Part shown: positions 11,737 to 24,639 of the stretch, piece by piece | How the letters are laid out: each line of letters opens with the position of its first letter | Numbering within the stretch: the first letter of the stretch is position 1 | NCBI RefSeq assembly: GCF_025698545.1 | Contig: NC_068569.1 | Coordinates: forward strand, 4,216,001-4,280,000 | Reading direction: 5' to 3' | Origin: Gossypium raimondii | Lineage: Eukaryota; Streptophyta; Magnoliopsida; Malvales; Malvaceae | DNA length: 64,000 nt | Notes under the pieces: generated by a model | What the model was told of the DNA's origin: nothing | Databases searched by the model: none | Seen by the model: the letters and a program-made list of their open reading frames with translations, nothing else | Made by a program: the position numbers and the translations under genes

Positions 11737-12399
11737 CTATGATAGGATCAAAAGAACGGAGCAGAATCAGGCAAGTTGACAAACTGATGGGCACTCCTCA
11801 TTTGACCATGAAATGGAACGTACAAAAGGACCGGACCGACTAACTAGAACTGATGGATGCTCTTCACCTGGCCACGAAATGAAGCTTTTATTTGGATAAA
11901 CACAGACAGTGGTAAAAAGAGAAGCAAATTCATAACTGTTCCCCAGTTTATACCAGCAACAATTATGAAGAAGATAAAGGTCAAAAGGGAGAGACTGAAG
12001 AGAGCATAGAACATGGGAATAAAAGGGCAGCTCTCTGCCTCTCACCTCATTTTTTGTTGGATGAAATTTGCATAAACAAGTGGATTTGTAAACATGGGTC
12101 TCTGGCTTTTTCCTAAATCTGTTTCTGCTTCTGTCATTGAGTTGAAGAGAGATCTGAGCTGCCTTTACATCCTTTTCAAGCTGTTCTTTTTTCTTTTCTT
12201 TTTTTTATTATTATTTTGTGTTTTCTAGTGCTTTGTTCTTCCAAAGATGATATAGAAACTGTAAAAAGAGTATTTAGGTTTTTATATGGGGTGGGGTTTG
12301 GTTGATAGATCCAATAAATGCATGTAAGAAAATAAATTGCAGAAAATTGAGAATCCAATTTTTTTCCATGAAAAAAGGACGAAGAACCATTCAAAAGTG

Positions 12400-15300
12400 T
12401 TTGTGCAACAAAAACATAGGGTGGAACCCTGTTGGCTGGCTGTTCAAATTATAACACTACAAATAAGTATCCCAATTAACCAAAGTTCCCAACTTAAAAA
12501 ACATTACTAAGAAATTGGCTGTTTTTTTTACCATTTTCCCCATATTGTCACTAAGCACTGCGAGTCTTTGTTTCATTTATAATATTAAATGGATTTCACT
12601 TTACTATATTGTATTTTAGTAAAATTTGAAAGACATGTGTTACTCTCTTAATATTAAAACATTGAATATAAATAGGGGTCTCGTATATTTGAGAGGGAAG
12701 AGGGGATGGGAACATTTGGTTGGTTTGATTGTATTTTGGGTTTATTAAATTGAATGATTAAAGGGTTGGGTGGTGACTGGTGAAGGAAGTTAAATGGCAA
12801 TAGCCGATTGGGACATAATTTAATGCCAAGTGGGAAGAAAAGTTAGGGGGAAAGGCGTCAAATGGTCAGAGTATTCTGTTTTTTCACACCCAAAAAACTG
12901 ATGCCCCTTGCTTTGCGTTAGCCAGGATGTCAACAAGGTGTGGGTCCCTGAACCCCTAAACTTCTTTCACCTCCAATCCAAACCCATCTTCCTATTCGGA
13001 CTATTTACCGGAAAATTATTACATGTTCTCACCTATTATATTTTAGCTTCTCCATAAAAATAAATAAATAAATAATTTTTATACATTACATGAACGACCA
13101 AAACCGTCTGTCTCTCCATTAAAATTTGATATTCTTATTTCAGTTTCGAATGACTGAATTCGACCAAGACTTATTTAAATTACTGCATTCTAATTTTTAA
13201 AAAGTAATCAATTATTAAAGTGAACGAAATCTAGCCTTAATGTTCTTACTCTAATAACGTAAAAGCTACTCAATGACTATAATTAGGACGGTGCCATATG
13301 CCTACTGTTAAACTCAATAGAACATAATTTCGAATTGGGATATATATATATTTTTTGTAATTACTAATTACTGAATAACAAAAATTTAAATTTATTGCCT
13401 GTAAATTAAATGTTAGTCCAAAAGAAAAAAGAAATTTAACAAATTAACCCCAACTGCAGCAGACTTTGTGGCTTTTGCTTGAATCAATGGACTTAATGCA
13501 TATGGATAGGATTAGGAAGCAAATATTTGTAGGCCACTGCCTAGGCCTCGTCAATTAGCACACATCACATGCAATTTAAATATAAATATAGGTTTGAAAC
13601 TTTATTCCATTACAACTTGACATATTGTAATTGTCACATGACCAAAAGTTTACTATGTACTAAAAACGAATTTTATATATAATGATATCCAAATGAAAAT
13701 TAAATAATAATAATAAAAGTCACTCAGAAAAAAAAATCATAAAGCCGTTTTATTGCTATAAACAAAAGGGGAAGCCGCCATGAAATTATTAGGTTAATTT
13801 ATAACATATTGGTGAGAAATTAGATTGAACCTAGGATTAACAAAAATGCAGTGAGACATAAAAACGAAGTGGAGTTAGGCGGAAAAGATCCTTTATAATT
13901 TAAGGATACCATCCATTGACATGGATGAAAATTATGAAGAAGATCAGCTCACAAATTTCAAAACAATTTTCTCGGTCGTTGCCTTGTTCAATTGTAAAAC
14001 ATATAAAACTTTTAAATAATTTAAAGGATGCGATATGAAGTTGTGGTTGTTACTATGGAATTGAAAAATAAGAAGCAATAATATGGTTTATTATATGCAT
14101 TTTCCTACCTACTTTTAACCCAATCTTAATTTGTTTCTGCCTCTTCTACACGTCTCCCACTGGATTAAATTTCACAGAATTTAAATCATTAATTTTATTG
14201 TATTAAATATCACAACATATCGTCTTAAACACTAATTTACCTAATCTCTTGAAAACAGCAAGATCTTTCTGATGTATACAAGTTGCATTTTTTATCCAAT
14301 TAATCTTGCTTTCAGCTTTTAATCTATGTAATAGTCCTACTAAAAGTTGTGTTTGGAAATTGGCTAATAGTTACTGCATTGGCTGGTTTTATCAATTTAT
14401 TATATTAATTAATTATTTAAAATATTTGGTAAAATTTGGTTTATAATTGAAAGTTGATATGTGTAAAATATCAAATAAGGGCATGACATGTTTTGTTGTT
14501 AAGTATTTATTTGTTTATAATACTTTTAGTTTTATGGGATGAAATTATTGAAATAAAACACTATTACCAACAAATTAAAACATTCAGTGAATATTTTTGA
14601 AAATTTAAATAAATAAATTTCTTAAGTTCCTTATTTGTAAATATTAACCTTATGGAAATTGATAAATATTAATAATGTTTCAATGCAATCGTAAACTATA
14701 TTATTGATGATAATTATGTCATGTTCTTATTATATAAATTAGTTATAATTAAGTTTTAGAGCATGTGACAAAATGAGCAATTTTCGTGCAAGCATGATAA
14801 GATATGTCATTACATATATCTTATTCACAATAAGCTATGACTTTTTTCTTTTTTGGAGGTTTTAACTCAATACATTTTTACAAACTTCCGTTTACCAAAC
14901 ACTATAATTAAAGGATTTGACTACCTAATCTTCCACTTGTGCCCAAATCAACTATAAAAAAAACTCAAAACTCCATTTACCAAACGCTCCATAACTTTAA
15001 TGTTTTAACTGTTTCTAATTGAGACTTGAAAAAAAAAAAGGATTTATTTCTATTTGTTTTTCAAAATTGCATCGCATTATATATGCATGTGGAGGGGAAT
15101 ATAATGGAAGCCATTTAGAGCTTTCGATTGTGCTAAAAATATATTAATTGATGTCAGAGAGATAACCATAAATGTTAGTGCCAACTATGTGTTAAACAAT
15201 ATATATTTAGAGCTCATTTAATCAACACATTAACGAATTACAATTAATAATGGGACCCCAATACTGTACTCGCCGGTTGCAGTACCCCGTCGTATGTTCC

Positions 15301-15540
15301 ATATGATAACTCCATCTGAAATACGATGGGGGCGATTTTCACTTTTGCGCTGCTAATTATTAATCATTTTAATACCGTCTAATATTCCACTGCTATTCAT
15401 TCAAATCATTATTTGCTGAATTTCGTTCCTGCTCTTATAATACTATTATTTCTCACCATGTTTTAATATATAAGTTAATAATAAATTAATTTTAATTAAT
15501 ATTTATTAACCATCTATATAGCTTGTTTTTGAAAAATATG
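12400..15540. other. AT-rich intergenic DNA, no gene seen
   Basis: This is the left part of a roughly 8-kb gene-free interval. It begins with the likely SD2-5 promoter (to about 13000). A possible degraded hAT-like MITE spans about 14345-14992: both ends carry a GTTTGG-type motif (TTGTGTTTGGAAATTGG on the left; GCGTTTGGTAAATGG read from the right), but no target-site duplication was found. Nothing codes convincingly. Confidence 0.5.
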
Positions 15541-15543
15541 AAA

Positions 15544-15631
15544 AAACCCGTTTATTTTGAAAGAATCTTATTTTTTTACAAGAATTTAAACCCGTTTATT
15601 TTGAAAGAATCTTATTTTTTTACAAGAATTT
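15544..15631. repeat. 44-bp tandem duplication
   Basis: Two perfect adjacent copies of a 44-bp unit that starts AAACCCGTTTATTTTG and ends ACAAGAATTT. Perfect identity suggests a recent slippage or duplication event. Confidence 0.9.
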
Positions 15632-18480
15632 TACTCATATTTCTAATTTCAAGTTTAAATCTACATTAATTGTTCTTTATTTTATGTCTAACTATTATAA
15701 TATATATGCAGTGAATAACCCATTTCATTGAGAGTAACCAAATGAATCATTAATGTTTACTTTTTTTGTCCGATTTGGCTCTTATTCTTTTTTTTGGCTA
15801 AATTTAGTTATTTGTCTTTTAAAAATAATCAAATGGTTTTTTTATAAAAATGCTGACTAAAGAATTAAACTTTTAACGATGTTGGCATGATAATCTACAT
15901 GATAATTTTTGTATGGCACACTCATATTTATTAAAATTATCATAAAATTAACTTATACTCTAACTACAATAGTATAATGTTAATTGTTTATCACGTTCTC
16001 AACTTAAATTTTATTATAATAAATTTTTATTGATTTATTACATGTAAAAATATTAACTTAATTTGTAAAGGAAATTTAAATAATTTCATAATTTTATCAT
16101 CGTAAATCTAAGATATTTTTATAAACTTAAAATACTTCCTTTTTAAAAAAATTGATTTCTTTAACCACAAAGAACTAGCCGTATTAATGAGACTGAGAAT
16201 AAAAGTGAAAAGTTTTCCATTGACATAGGCTGGCTGTCTGCAAAAATGAATACATTAGGGTAGCTTGCCACCGATGGGGATTTTGCATGGACATATACAA
16301 GGATGTTGATACTATGTCTCGAATCTCGAAGGATGATCAATGTAGCCACACGGCAAATAAACATCATTTCATGGGTTTCTCACATGGACATACAGCTCGC
16401 TTCTTCCAACCAATCTTAATTTTGGGTTTTCCTTGGATTTAGACATCAACTCGGGACTGGGAACGCAGCAGCTGCTTTAAGTTGAGTTGCATGGGTTTTT
16501 GTCTTTTGCAGAGTTTAAGGTTAAAAATGCGTCATATATCACATGCACTCAGCTGATCGTGCATGTATACGGCAGCTTGTTGGGAATCCAATAAATTACA
16601 GTCCAATAACGGCATATTAAAAGTAAGTTACGGTGAAGAGTCAGGTTAATCAGTATAAACACCAATTAAGGAGGATGACTAAATAACTGGTTTTTTGAGA
16701 TCGAAATATGATTTTTTATTCATTTTTAAATCGAAATCCAATTATTTATTGTTTATTTTATTTTATTTATTATGGACATGCAAATCTTTGACAACTCCTT
16801 TCTCAAGATTTTACAACCAGTCAATCATCGAGAGAAAAAGTCTTCGAAAACCGGAGAGAAACATAGCACGTGAATAATCTCTCTTTAATTTATATTTATA
16901 ACCACCATGAAAATCCTTCTAGAATCTCAAATGAAGTTATACATAATTACTCATTGAATCATTTTATTTCTTTTTCTTTATCTGTTAATTTACATTCAAA
17001 ACGAAAGGTTGATTGAATAATACAACATTATGATTTTGTTGTAATTTCAATATTTAGTTTTGAGTAACACAAAAATTCCGTACCTCCGGAAACATATTTT
17101 CCATTTAAATTAAAACAAAAATTTGCATGGATCACGGTCGTGTCAAAATGACATCACATCTTGATCTAGAAAACTTTTAATGTAATTCAAACTAACAATG
17201 GCCCCAGTTATAATATTAAATCATCAGCACAACTAAAATAAAGATCATATATACGCATAAATTATTCAATAGATGCAGAGCTAGTAGCGTTGAACCAGGC
17301 ATGATTAGAAGGTCATACCGTTGGGGACTGACGCTGATGGTAAAGATATTGTTTTACTTGTCTTCAAAGAAAAGACTTTTACCCCTCTTTTTTCCGTAGT
17401 GGATGTGTTTGAAAAAAATAAAATGGAGATGGTACCATCGAAAAAGTTATTGCATAAAAATAAGCATTAGGTAACCTTTTGAAACTTTCAAGTTTCAACT
17501 GAAAGGATTATAAGGGTCCAGTTAACAAACTATTAGCACTAATTAACCCGGTTCTATAATAGTGATCATCATAATGATCATATGTATATGTGTGTTGAAT
17601 TTTGGTGTCAATTAGGCAAGAAAAATGTTAGTGGAACATCGTCTCAAATAGTTTACCTTTTGTTTTCAATTGAAAATGCTCTACTTTTATGGTATGTTTG
17701 TTTAACTGAAAATAGTGCCCGAAAAATTATTTTTAAAAATAATTTATTTTTTTGTGTTTTGATGAATATGTAAAATATTTTTGTTGTTTAATGATTTCTT
17801 AAAAAATTTCATAAAACTGTTTTTAATGAAACATACATTTGAGATTTTCTTATTTTTCATTGTTTAATTAAGTTTATTTTATATCTATAAATTTATATTT
17901 TACATTGTTTACGTTCATTACAACGTCATTTTTAGTTATATGACTACTACGTAAGTATTTATTTTAGTTAAAATGTGACATCAATAAAATTGACAAAAAA
18001 TATAACAATGTCAACAATTGGACTTGATTTTTAAATATGAAAAGTAAATGACTAAATTCTTAAAAATAAAAGTACGTAAACTAAATTAAATTTTTTGAAG
18101 AGTACATAGTAAAGAATATTATTTAAAATTATTATTTTAAAATTTATTATTAAAATAAAATTAAAATATTAAATAATTTATTAAAATAATAATTTATTAT
18201 ATGACTAAATATTGAAAATATAATATTTTATATTAATATATTAATAATTTTAAATATTTTTAAAAGAAAAATAAAATTTATTATCAATATAATAATATTA
18301 AACTTAATTTAGGTCATTTTAAAGAAAAACTTAATTTATGTTATCTATAAGTATTTTTTATTAACCAAACTATTTTACAATGGAGAAAATAATTTGAAAC
18401 CTCTTCCATTAAGTTGAATTTGTTTGAGGTGTGGCCCAATGATTGAAAACACCCAGATCTACTGACTTTTACTTATGATT
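15632..18480. other. AT-rich intergenic DNA, no gene seen
   Basis: Mostly AT-rich. A stretch of more balanced composition at about 16150-16520 has no recognisable product. A very AT-rich block at 17690-18370 has weakly similar ends (GTTTGTTTAA and AACCAAAC) and may be an old MITE. Confidence 0.45.
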
Positions 18481-18511
18481 TTCTTGCAAAGCCCAATGCC
18501 CATAATTGAAG

Positions 18512-18787
18512 CACGTGACCGCAAGGTATCATTTGCGGAACTTAAAAGTAAACATTTTCTTCAAGGCACGTGGATTCATCGTCAAACAAGGCTTAGCTTC
18601 TCAGTTGAATTGGCTACAAAAAGACTAAACCGTGATTCGTGAAAGGATATATGTTTTGATTGTAGTTAGTTTAACTCACGGGTCGGATTCGCTGTCCGTG
18701 TTTGACGTGGCAATTCTCGACAGGCTTTATCAACTTCGCCTCTAATGAAAACTAGACAAGTAAGCCAAAAAAACACTACATCACGTG
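18512..18787. promoter_or_regulatory. Cluster of three G-boxes (CACGTG)
   Basis: Perfect CACGTG hexamers occur at 18512-18517, 18567-18572 and 18782-18787 in a locally GC-richer patch. G-boxes bind bHLH and bZIP factors (PIF, MYC2, ABF and others). No gene start is evident next to them. The nearest coding region is the 3' end of the KIX9-like gene, 1.5 kb to the right. Confidence 0.4.
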
Positions 18788-18899
18788 TCTACAAGACGGA
18801 TTTATTTTCTTTCTTGACCGGCGACTGCGGATTGATTGATTTTTAATTATAATAGCTTTTTTCTTTCCTCCCCCCCCTACTCTCCAGACTCTGATACTA

Positions 18900-20271
18900 T
18901 ACTTAAATGTGTCCAATATGAATACCTGACACGGATACAACATTTGGTAAAAAAGAAATGATCATACATAGACCAGCAAATTATGAAGATGTCCCCTCTA
19001 CCAGCACCAACTCAGAACTGGATCAAACATGTTCCATCATAAATAAGGGAGTCAAATGCATGAGTCTTCTGAACCAAGTGTCCTCTGAATAAAGAGGCAA
19101 AGCAGGGAAATAAATAGCACTTTCCTTTGATGACATGCGAGACACTCAAAATCTACCTGTTGAACTCCCAGCAAATCCCACTAAGGAAGTTTGATCTTTA
19201 CTCAAAGGTTTAATCTTTGATCAACAGTTACTCATGAAAAAAATAAAGAAGCAAAAAGGTGGCAAATTTTACCTTGAAAGATGCCCAAGGTTCCTAATTG
19301 CAGACTCACATAGATTAAGCGACAAGAGTCGGTCGTTTTAAACCATGATGTCGAGAGAACCTCTGTTCCTAAACTTTTTAAACACAAATTTAGATAAACA
19401 GAAAGGTTCATATTCTCCACCACATTCAAGGTTTTTAAACTTGAAACCAAGAAAAAAAGATTAGAATCTGACCCCACCATTGGCAGCAGACGGTACACAT
19501 CCTTCACAAACAGTAGCCACAAACCCACTACTTAATCCAAAGAAAAGGCAAAAGCAGTGCTCATCAGTCATCCATTCATGATTTCGAGCCTTCCTAATTA
19601 GACCAAGTATAAAGGGTCCACATAACAGTCATCAAGAATATTGACCCCAAAATAATACTGGTTAGATTTTTGAACAGAGACCTTTGTCTCCTACTCATAC
19701 AAAAACTTTTTTCTTCAGATTTACATTTATTAGCATTTGGCCTACTTCTTAATCAAATAAAATCAGGCATGTTGGCCACTGATAAGATTTTGCTTCTGCT
19801 AATAGATAAGTTTAAGAACTGGTGTTTAGAGAAAAAGAGCCACTTTTCCTCCAGGATAATATTAAAAGTCGACGTGTCACAACCACAACTAAGCAGAATT
19901 GATCACACAAATATTCTTATTCTTTTCAGTTAACTGTTTTCAAGGGTGTGATTTTGCCGTATATATCAGGGAGCAGACAGATGGAAAGATATATCAAAAG
20001 TGAACATGACAGGGGTATATCTCTACAAGCAGCAACATGGAAGACAACATTCTTTGTACGTTGCAGTTTCAAGAGTCTTGTCGGTCAGTTTGTTGGTGAT
20101 TCCTTCATTTAACTCAACTCATTCAATATTTGCAACTTACATTCTTGCAACATTTTAACACACTGCTCATTAACATATAACTTCAACTACAAAAAGATGG
20201 CGAAAAAAAAAGGGGAAAGAGCTTCAGCAGATCATACTCACCAAGACAATGTCAATGGTCTAAAGGACACT
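18900..20271. other. 3' flank of the KIX9-like gene
   Basis: No recognisable coding sequence. The right part, roughly 19940-20271, is probably 3' UTR of the KIX9-like gene. A 98-codon minus-strand frame at 19232-19528 has no features of a real protein. Confidence 0.4.
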
Positions 20272-21998
20272 CTAGGATCCTACACGCTTCATTCTTCCAG
20301 TTAATTCGCTGCAAGGAAGCTTTGGTGACAAACAAAATTGCTGATCGACTGGTGGACCATAAATTGTCTTTCGCTTGCTCAATGTTGCATCTACATCCAT
20401 ATGTCCACCTTCAAGATTCCGTTCGTTTGAATACGGGTTCAAGGGGGCATCTCTGTTGCTCCTGGGTAAGGAAGATAAACTTTCATCAATTGGGGGTGTC
20501 AGATAACTGAACTTGTTCCACTCTAGAAAGGTGGAATCGGTGTTTTTAATTTCCTTGTGCCTGCTGTTTCCAGCACTCAGGCAAGGAGTTGAGAGAGGGC
20601 CCAGCCGCAGTGATAGGTCACAGGGAATTTCATGTGGGTTGTTAGAAGTATTTCTAACATCTGTTTGGTTCATCTTATTTGAGGAGTCCACATCAGGAGA
20701 GAAGAGACTATGAATGACACCCATCATGGCAGGCTCTACTGTGTTAGAAAATGACTTTGGTGAGATTCCATAACCATGCCGCTGTTCTTCAACTTTAAGG
20801 TGGTTTCCATAGAAAAGAGGATAAACTGAATAGGTATTTGGAGGATGCTTCTCTACATTACTAGCAAGAGGACTATTGTTTGATGCAAAAGAAAACTTGT
20901 CAGTGCCACGGTTACCGTTCTGAGCAATGTGTTTCTGAGCTTCAGAGCCCATATCCGTCATGTTCACGGTTGTGTGTTTTAGGAAGCTGGAATCACTAGC
21001 CATGCAATGTGAATTAGTTATGAGATTTCCTAGAGTAGTGCCCTCTGCTTTTTGAGCACCCGGGTTAAGATAAGACCTTGGACTACAATTCCGTTGGCTC
21101 CGCAAAGTCCTTCTCGCAGTGCAGCCCAAATTAAGAGCAGCTAACCAACAATAAATAAATCACATATCAGGAAAAAGGTACAATTTCTGAAGCAAGTGAT
21201 GTTCATGATTGAAGTCATAAATTACCCCATAAGCAACAAAGAACCAATTGTAAATATGCATATTTGGACTCAAACAGGGGAAATTAGTCACAAAAGTGAA
21301 AGGGTACCTTCAATACAAGGTTGAAGAAGCTCTCCAGTTTCAGTACTCTCATCACGTCTAATGATTGTGTTAATGGCATCATTTGTTCGATCCCAGAGGG
21401 TTTTAATGTCCATGTACTCAGCCTATGCAATAAGACAGATAAACAAAACCAATCTCATCCCCTCCCCTAAAGAAAAATAGTAATATGACATGTTTGGTTG
21501 GCTTCCTAAATATGCAGCTAACTTGAAGGTGACATATTATGAACGTTTTAACTCATCAATTAGCAAAACAACAGAAAAATATCATGATCAAGGCTTGTCC
21601 TTTTCATTTAAAACTTAACATAGCAGAGCATAGGAGGATATAAACAGAGGCCAAAAGGTGAAAAAATTTACCTCAGAATTGGCTTTGGAATACATAATTT
21701 CTTCTGCTTTTAAGACAACATCAGGGAGCTTCTCTTGCCATTCCTTGTTCTTCTTTGTTGCTGAGCTATGAATCTCATTTACAACTCTAAAGAAATCAAA
21801 TGCATACATATAACACAAAAAAACAAGTCACAAACGAAGTCTACAGAGCAGAAATACATTTAAATGAAAGAAAAACAAAGTAAGAGAGGGGAAAGACCTG
21901 AAAATTTCCTGAATGAGAGAACCCCTCATGGGTTGGTGTCTATCACTGTGCCAAGCTCTTCTCTCACAGACATAAGGTCTTGGACCAGGTCTAGGCAT
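20272..21998 (-). CDS. KIX9: KIX8/KIX9-type adaptor protein
   Basis: In Arabidopsis KIX8 and KIX9 link PEAPOD (PPD) DNA-binding proteins to the co-repressor TOPLESS and limit meristemoid division and leaf size. Exons on the minus strand: 21998-21898, 21786-21672, 21422-21308 and 21140-20272, all in frame, giving about 399 residues. The start MPRPGPRPYVCERRAWHSD leads into the KIX domain in exons 1-3 (QPMRGSLIQEIFRVVNEIHS, KNKEWQEKLPDVVLKAEEI, IMYSKANSEAEYMDIKTLWD). The last exon is Ser/Asn-rich, with an EAR motif LSLRL (CDLSLRLGPL) fitting TOPLESS recruitment. It lies beside the SD2-5-like gene, as KIX9 does in Arabidopsis, which favours KIX9 over KIX8. The final stop is taken from the open frame; an extra small terminal exon cannot be ruled out. 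Confidence 0.9.
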
Positions 21999-21999
21999 C

Positions 22000-23182
22000 T
22001 TCAATGATGAAGAAGAGAGAAGAAGAATAAAAAAGAAACCCTTGGCTTCTTCGAAGAGAAGTAAAACAAAGGCTTTGCCAAGTCGGGCTGTATAGAAAAA
22101 CTTGTTGGTAGCTCAACTCAAGCTCATGCTTTTTGGTTTTCCTTTTTCATTCACTGACCCCCAAAGCAAAATGCAGTACTGTAGCAACCAAAAACAATAG
22201 CAGTGAAGGAAAGAGAGAGAAATAAAAGAGACTGGGAGAGGGCTTCCTTTTTTTTCTTTTTTCTTTTTTTCTCTCTTCTGTCACAAACTCAATCATTTCA
22301 AGGAGGGTTTAATTGATGAGTCTTGGTGTGTCCCCCACTCATCCACATGCCTGCTTCCCCCAGCCCCAAGAGTCTCTCTCTCTCTTTCATTCTTTCTTCC
22401 TTTTTTTTTTTATAAATTACTTTCTAATTTTTTTTTTTTTTAATTTGGCTCCTTTTTACTATATCTGCTTGTCCTGACTATACATACAAATACAATGGTA
22501 GTGGTAGGGGGGGGGGGTAGTAGAATTGATAAACATTGTCACTGTCGGTGGCATATATCTATGTAACCCCAACCTCTTGCACCCTTTGTCCTCCCTCTGT
22601 AAACATTTGCCTATCAACAGTCTGGCAAAATTTCCATCACAATTCACACGCCCTCAACACCAAAAAGATGGTGGCCTGCCCCTGGAGTCTGGACCCATAC
22701 TTAACCCTGCAAACATGCCTGCCCATTGTCGTGCCTCATGCTAGGCTTTGACCCCCGCTGACTTCACCTAATCCATACAAAGTATGTAATTAACATGATA
22801 TCCTTTTTGAGATAGTAATCTAGAACATTTCATGCCACTCAAACAATGATCACGTGTTTTCAGTCTCACCTTGCATACTTTTAACCTTTCTTGAGGTTTA
22901 TAAATATAAATGGAAGTAACATGCGCCGGCAGACTTAACCATCAAAATATGCTGGTGAAAATCTTTAAAGAAACTTTATTCACTAAGGGCACCCACCTTC
23001 CACTATAGTATTAACTATCATATTCATTTATGCTTTTCTTGGCAAACCAAAACTTTCAACCGGATAATTAAATTAAGGGCACTGTACCCTTCAACAACTT
23101 TATACTCAAATTATATTACTCATACATACATACATACATACATACTTACATACATACATGATATATCTTGACATACTTATAT
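22000..23182. other. Upstream region of the KIX9-like gene with simple repeats
   Basis: Likely leader and promoter of the KIX9-like gene. It holds CT-rich and poly-T tracts (about 22250-22290 and 22375-22440), a poly-G run near 22508 and an ATAC microsatellite at 23121-23160. No coding sequence seen. Confidence 0.5.
23121..23160. repeat. (ATAC)n microsatellite
   Basis: About ten tetranucleotide units, interrupted once by CTTA. Confidence 0.9.
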
Positions 23183-23192
23183 ATATATTCAA

Positions 23193-24626
23193 GGGTTTTT
23201 TACAAAATTATTATAAAAAAAATAACTAAAATATTATAACTTTTTTTTATTTACCAAAATATTATAATTTTTTTATTTACCAAAATATACAAAAAAACCA
23301 AAAAACAGAAAAAAAAAACCTGACAACAGCCTAATCAGGCCAATCACATTGGCGGCACCAAAGGTGCCAAAGAGATTGGCGGCACCAATGGTGCCAAAGG
23401 ACTAAAATGTAACTTTCTGCAGTTTTAAGGACCTGACATGCAAATTTATCATTTTAAATTTTGAAAGTAAATGGCTGCTGTGCGCACTAAAATTGAAATG
23501 TGGGTAATTGCCTTCTAAGCCCTCCTTATTTATTATTTTCTTTTTATTCCCCTTCAACTCACTTTTTTATTTAATAAATAAGCCCTCAACCTATTTTTGT
23601 AGTTAAATAAGCTCTTAAATAGAGCTATTACTTAATTAGAATTCTCTCATTTAATAACTCTATTTTAATTTTAAAAAATTAAATTAAAATAGTTTACTTA
23701 ATTTTTTAAATTAAAATAGAGTTATTAAATGAGAATAGTTTATTAAATTAAAATAGAGTAATTACTTAATTAGAATTCTCTCATTTAATAACTCTATTTT
23801 AATTTAAAAAATTAAATTAAAATAGTTTACTTAATTTTTAAATTAAAATAGAGTTATTAAATGAGAATAGTTTATTAAATTAAAATAGAGTTATTACTTA
23901 ATTAGAATTCTAAGTATCTTAATTATCACTTAACTAATATTAGATTTAATTAAAAAATTAATAGAAATACTGTGCATGCCTTATTGAAAAACCGTAAGTA
24001 ATAATAAAATTGATCACCCATAAATGAAACCCAAATAGAAAAATAAATTATAATTATAAACTATTCTCATCAAATTTAGTAATTTTTTAAATAAACTATT
24101 CTCATCAAATTATAAAATAATACATAAAATGCTAATTAGTTTATACTTTTTAAATAGCTTTACTTTAGGTAAAATATATTTATTTTAATAATAAAATAAA
24201 GGGCTTTTATGAGTAAAAATCATAGATTAAGAGCTTATTTAACTACAAAATAGGTTGAGGGCTTGCTTATTAAATAAAAAAGTGAGTTGAAGAGGAATAA
24301 AAAGAAAATAATAAATAATGAGGGCTTAGAAAGTAATTAGCCACATTTCAATTTTAGTGCACACAGCAGTAGCAATTCACTTTCAAATTCAAAATGGTAA
24401 ATTTTTTAGGTCTTTAAAACTACAGAAAGTTACATTTTAGTCCTTTGGCACCATTGGTGCCGCCAATCTCTTTGGCACCTTTGGTGCCGCCAATGTGATT
24501 AGCCTGATCAGGTTGTTGTCAGTTTTTTTTTCTGTTTTTTATTTTTTTTGTATATTTTGGTAAATAAAAAAAGTTATAATATTTTGGTTATTTTTTATTT
24601 TTTTATAATAATTTTGTAAAAAACCC
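23193..24626. mobile_element. Non-autonomous foldback element, probably Mutator-like, arms of about 400 bp
   Basis: Starts GGGTTTTTTACAAAATT and ends AATTTTGTAAAAAACCC, a near-perfect terminal inverted repeat. The inverted arms run about 23193-23619 and 24227-24626. Both ends are flanked by the same 10-bp sequence, ATATATTCAA, at 23183-23192 and 24627-24636, a direct target-site duplication. There is no open reading frame of note, so the element is non-autonomous. The long inverted arms and a 9-11 bp duplication fit Mutator-like elements. The arms carry a GC-richer block with GGCACCAAAGGTGCC and GGCACCAATGGTGCC palindromes. The class is inference; the boundaries are seen directly. Confidence 0.85.
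23631..23897. repeat. 134-bp tandem duplication of a palindromic AT-rich unit
   Basis: Inside the element at 23193-24626. The motif TTAGAATTCTCTC recurs with a spacing of 134 bp (the ATTCTC cores at 23641 and 23775). Each copy folds on itself: TTTAATAACTCTATTTTAA pairs with TTAAAATAGAGTTATTAAA. Confidence 0.8.
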
Positions 24627-24639
24627 ATATATTCAATTA

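Noticed and set aside
17690-18370. Possible MITE with GTTTGTTTAA-like ends
   Set aside because: End similarity is only partial and no target-site duplication could be seen, so it is mentioned in the gap description only.
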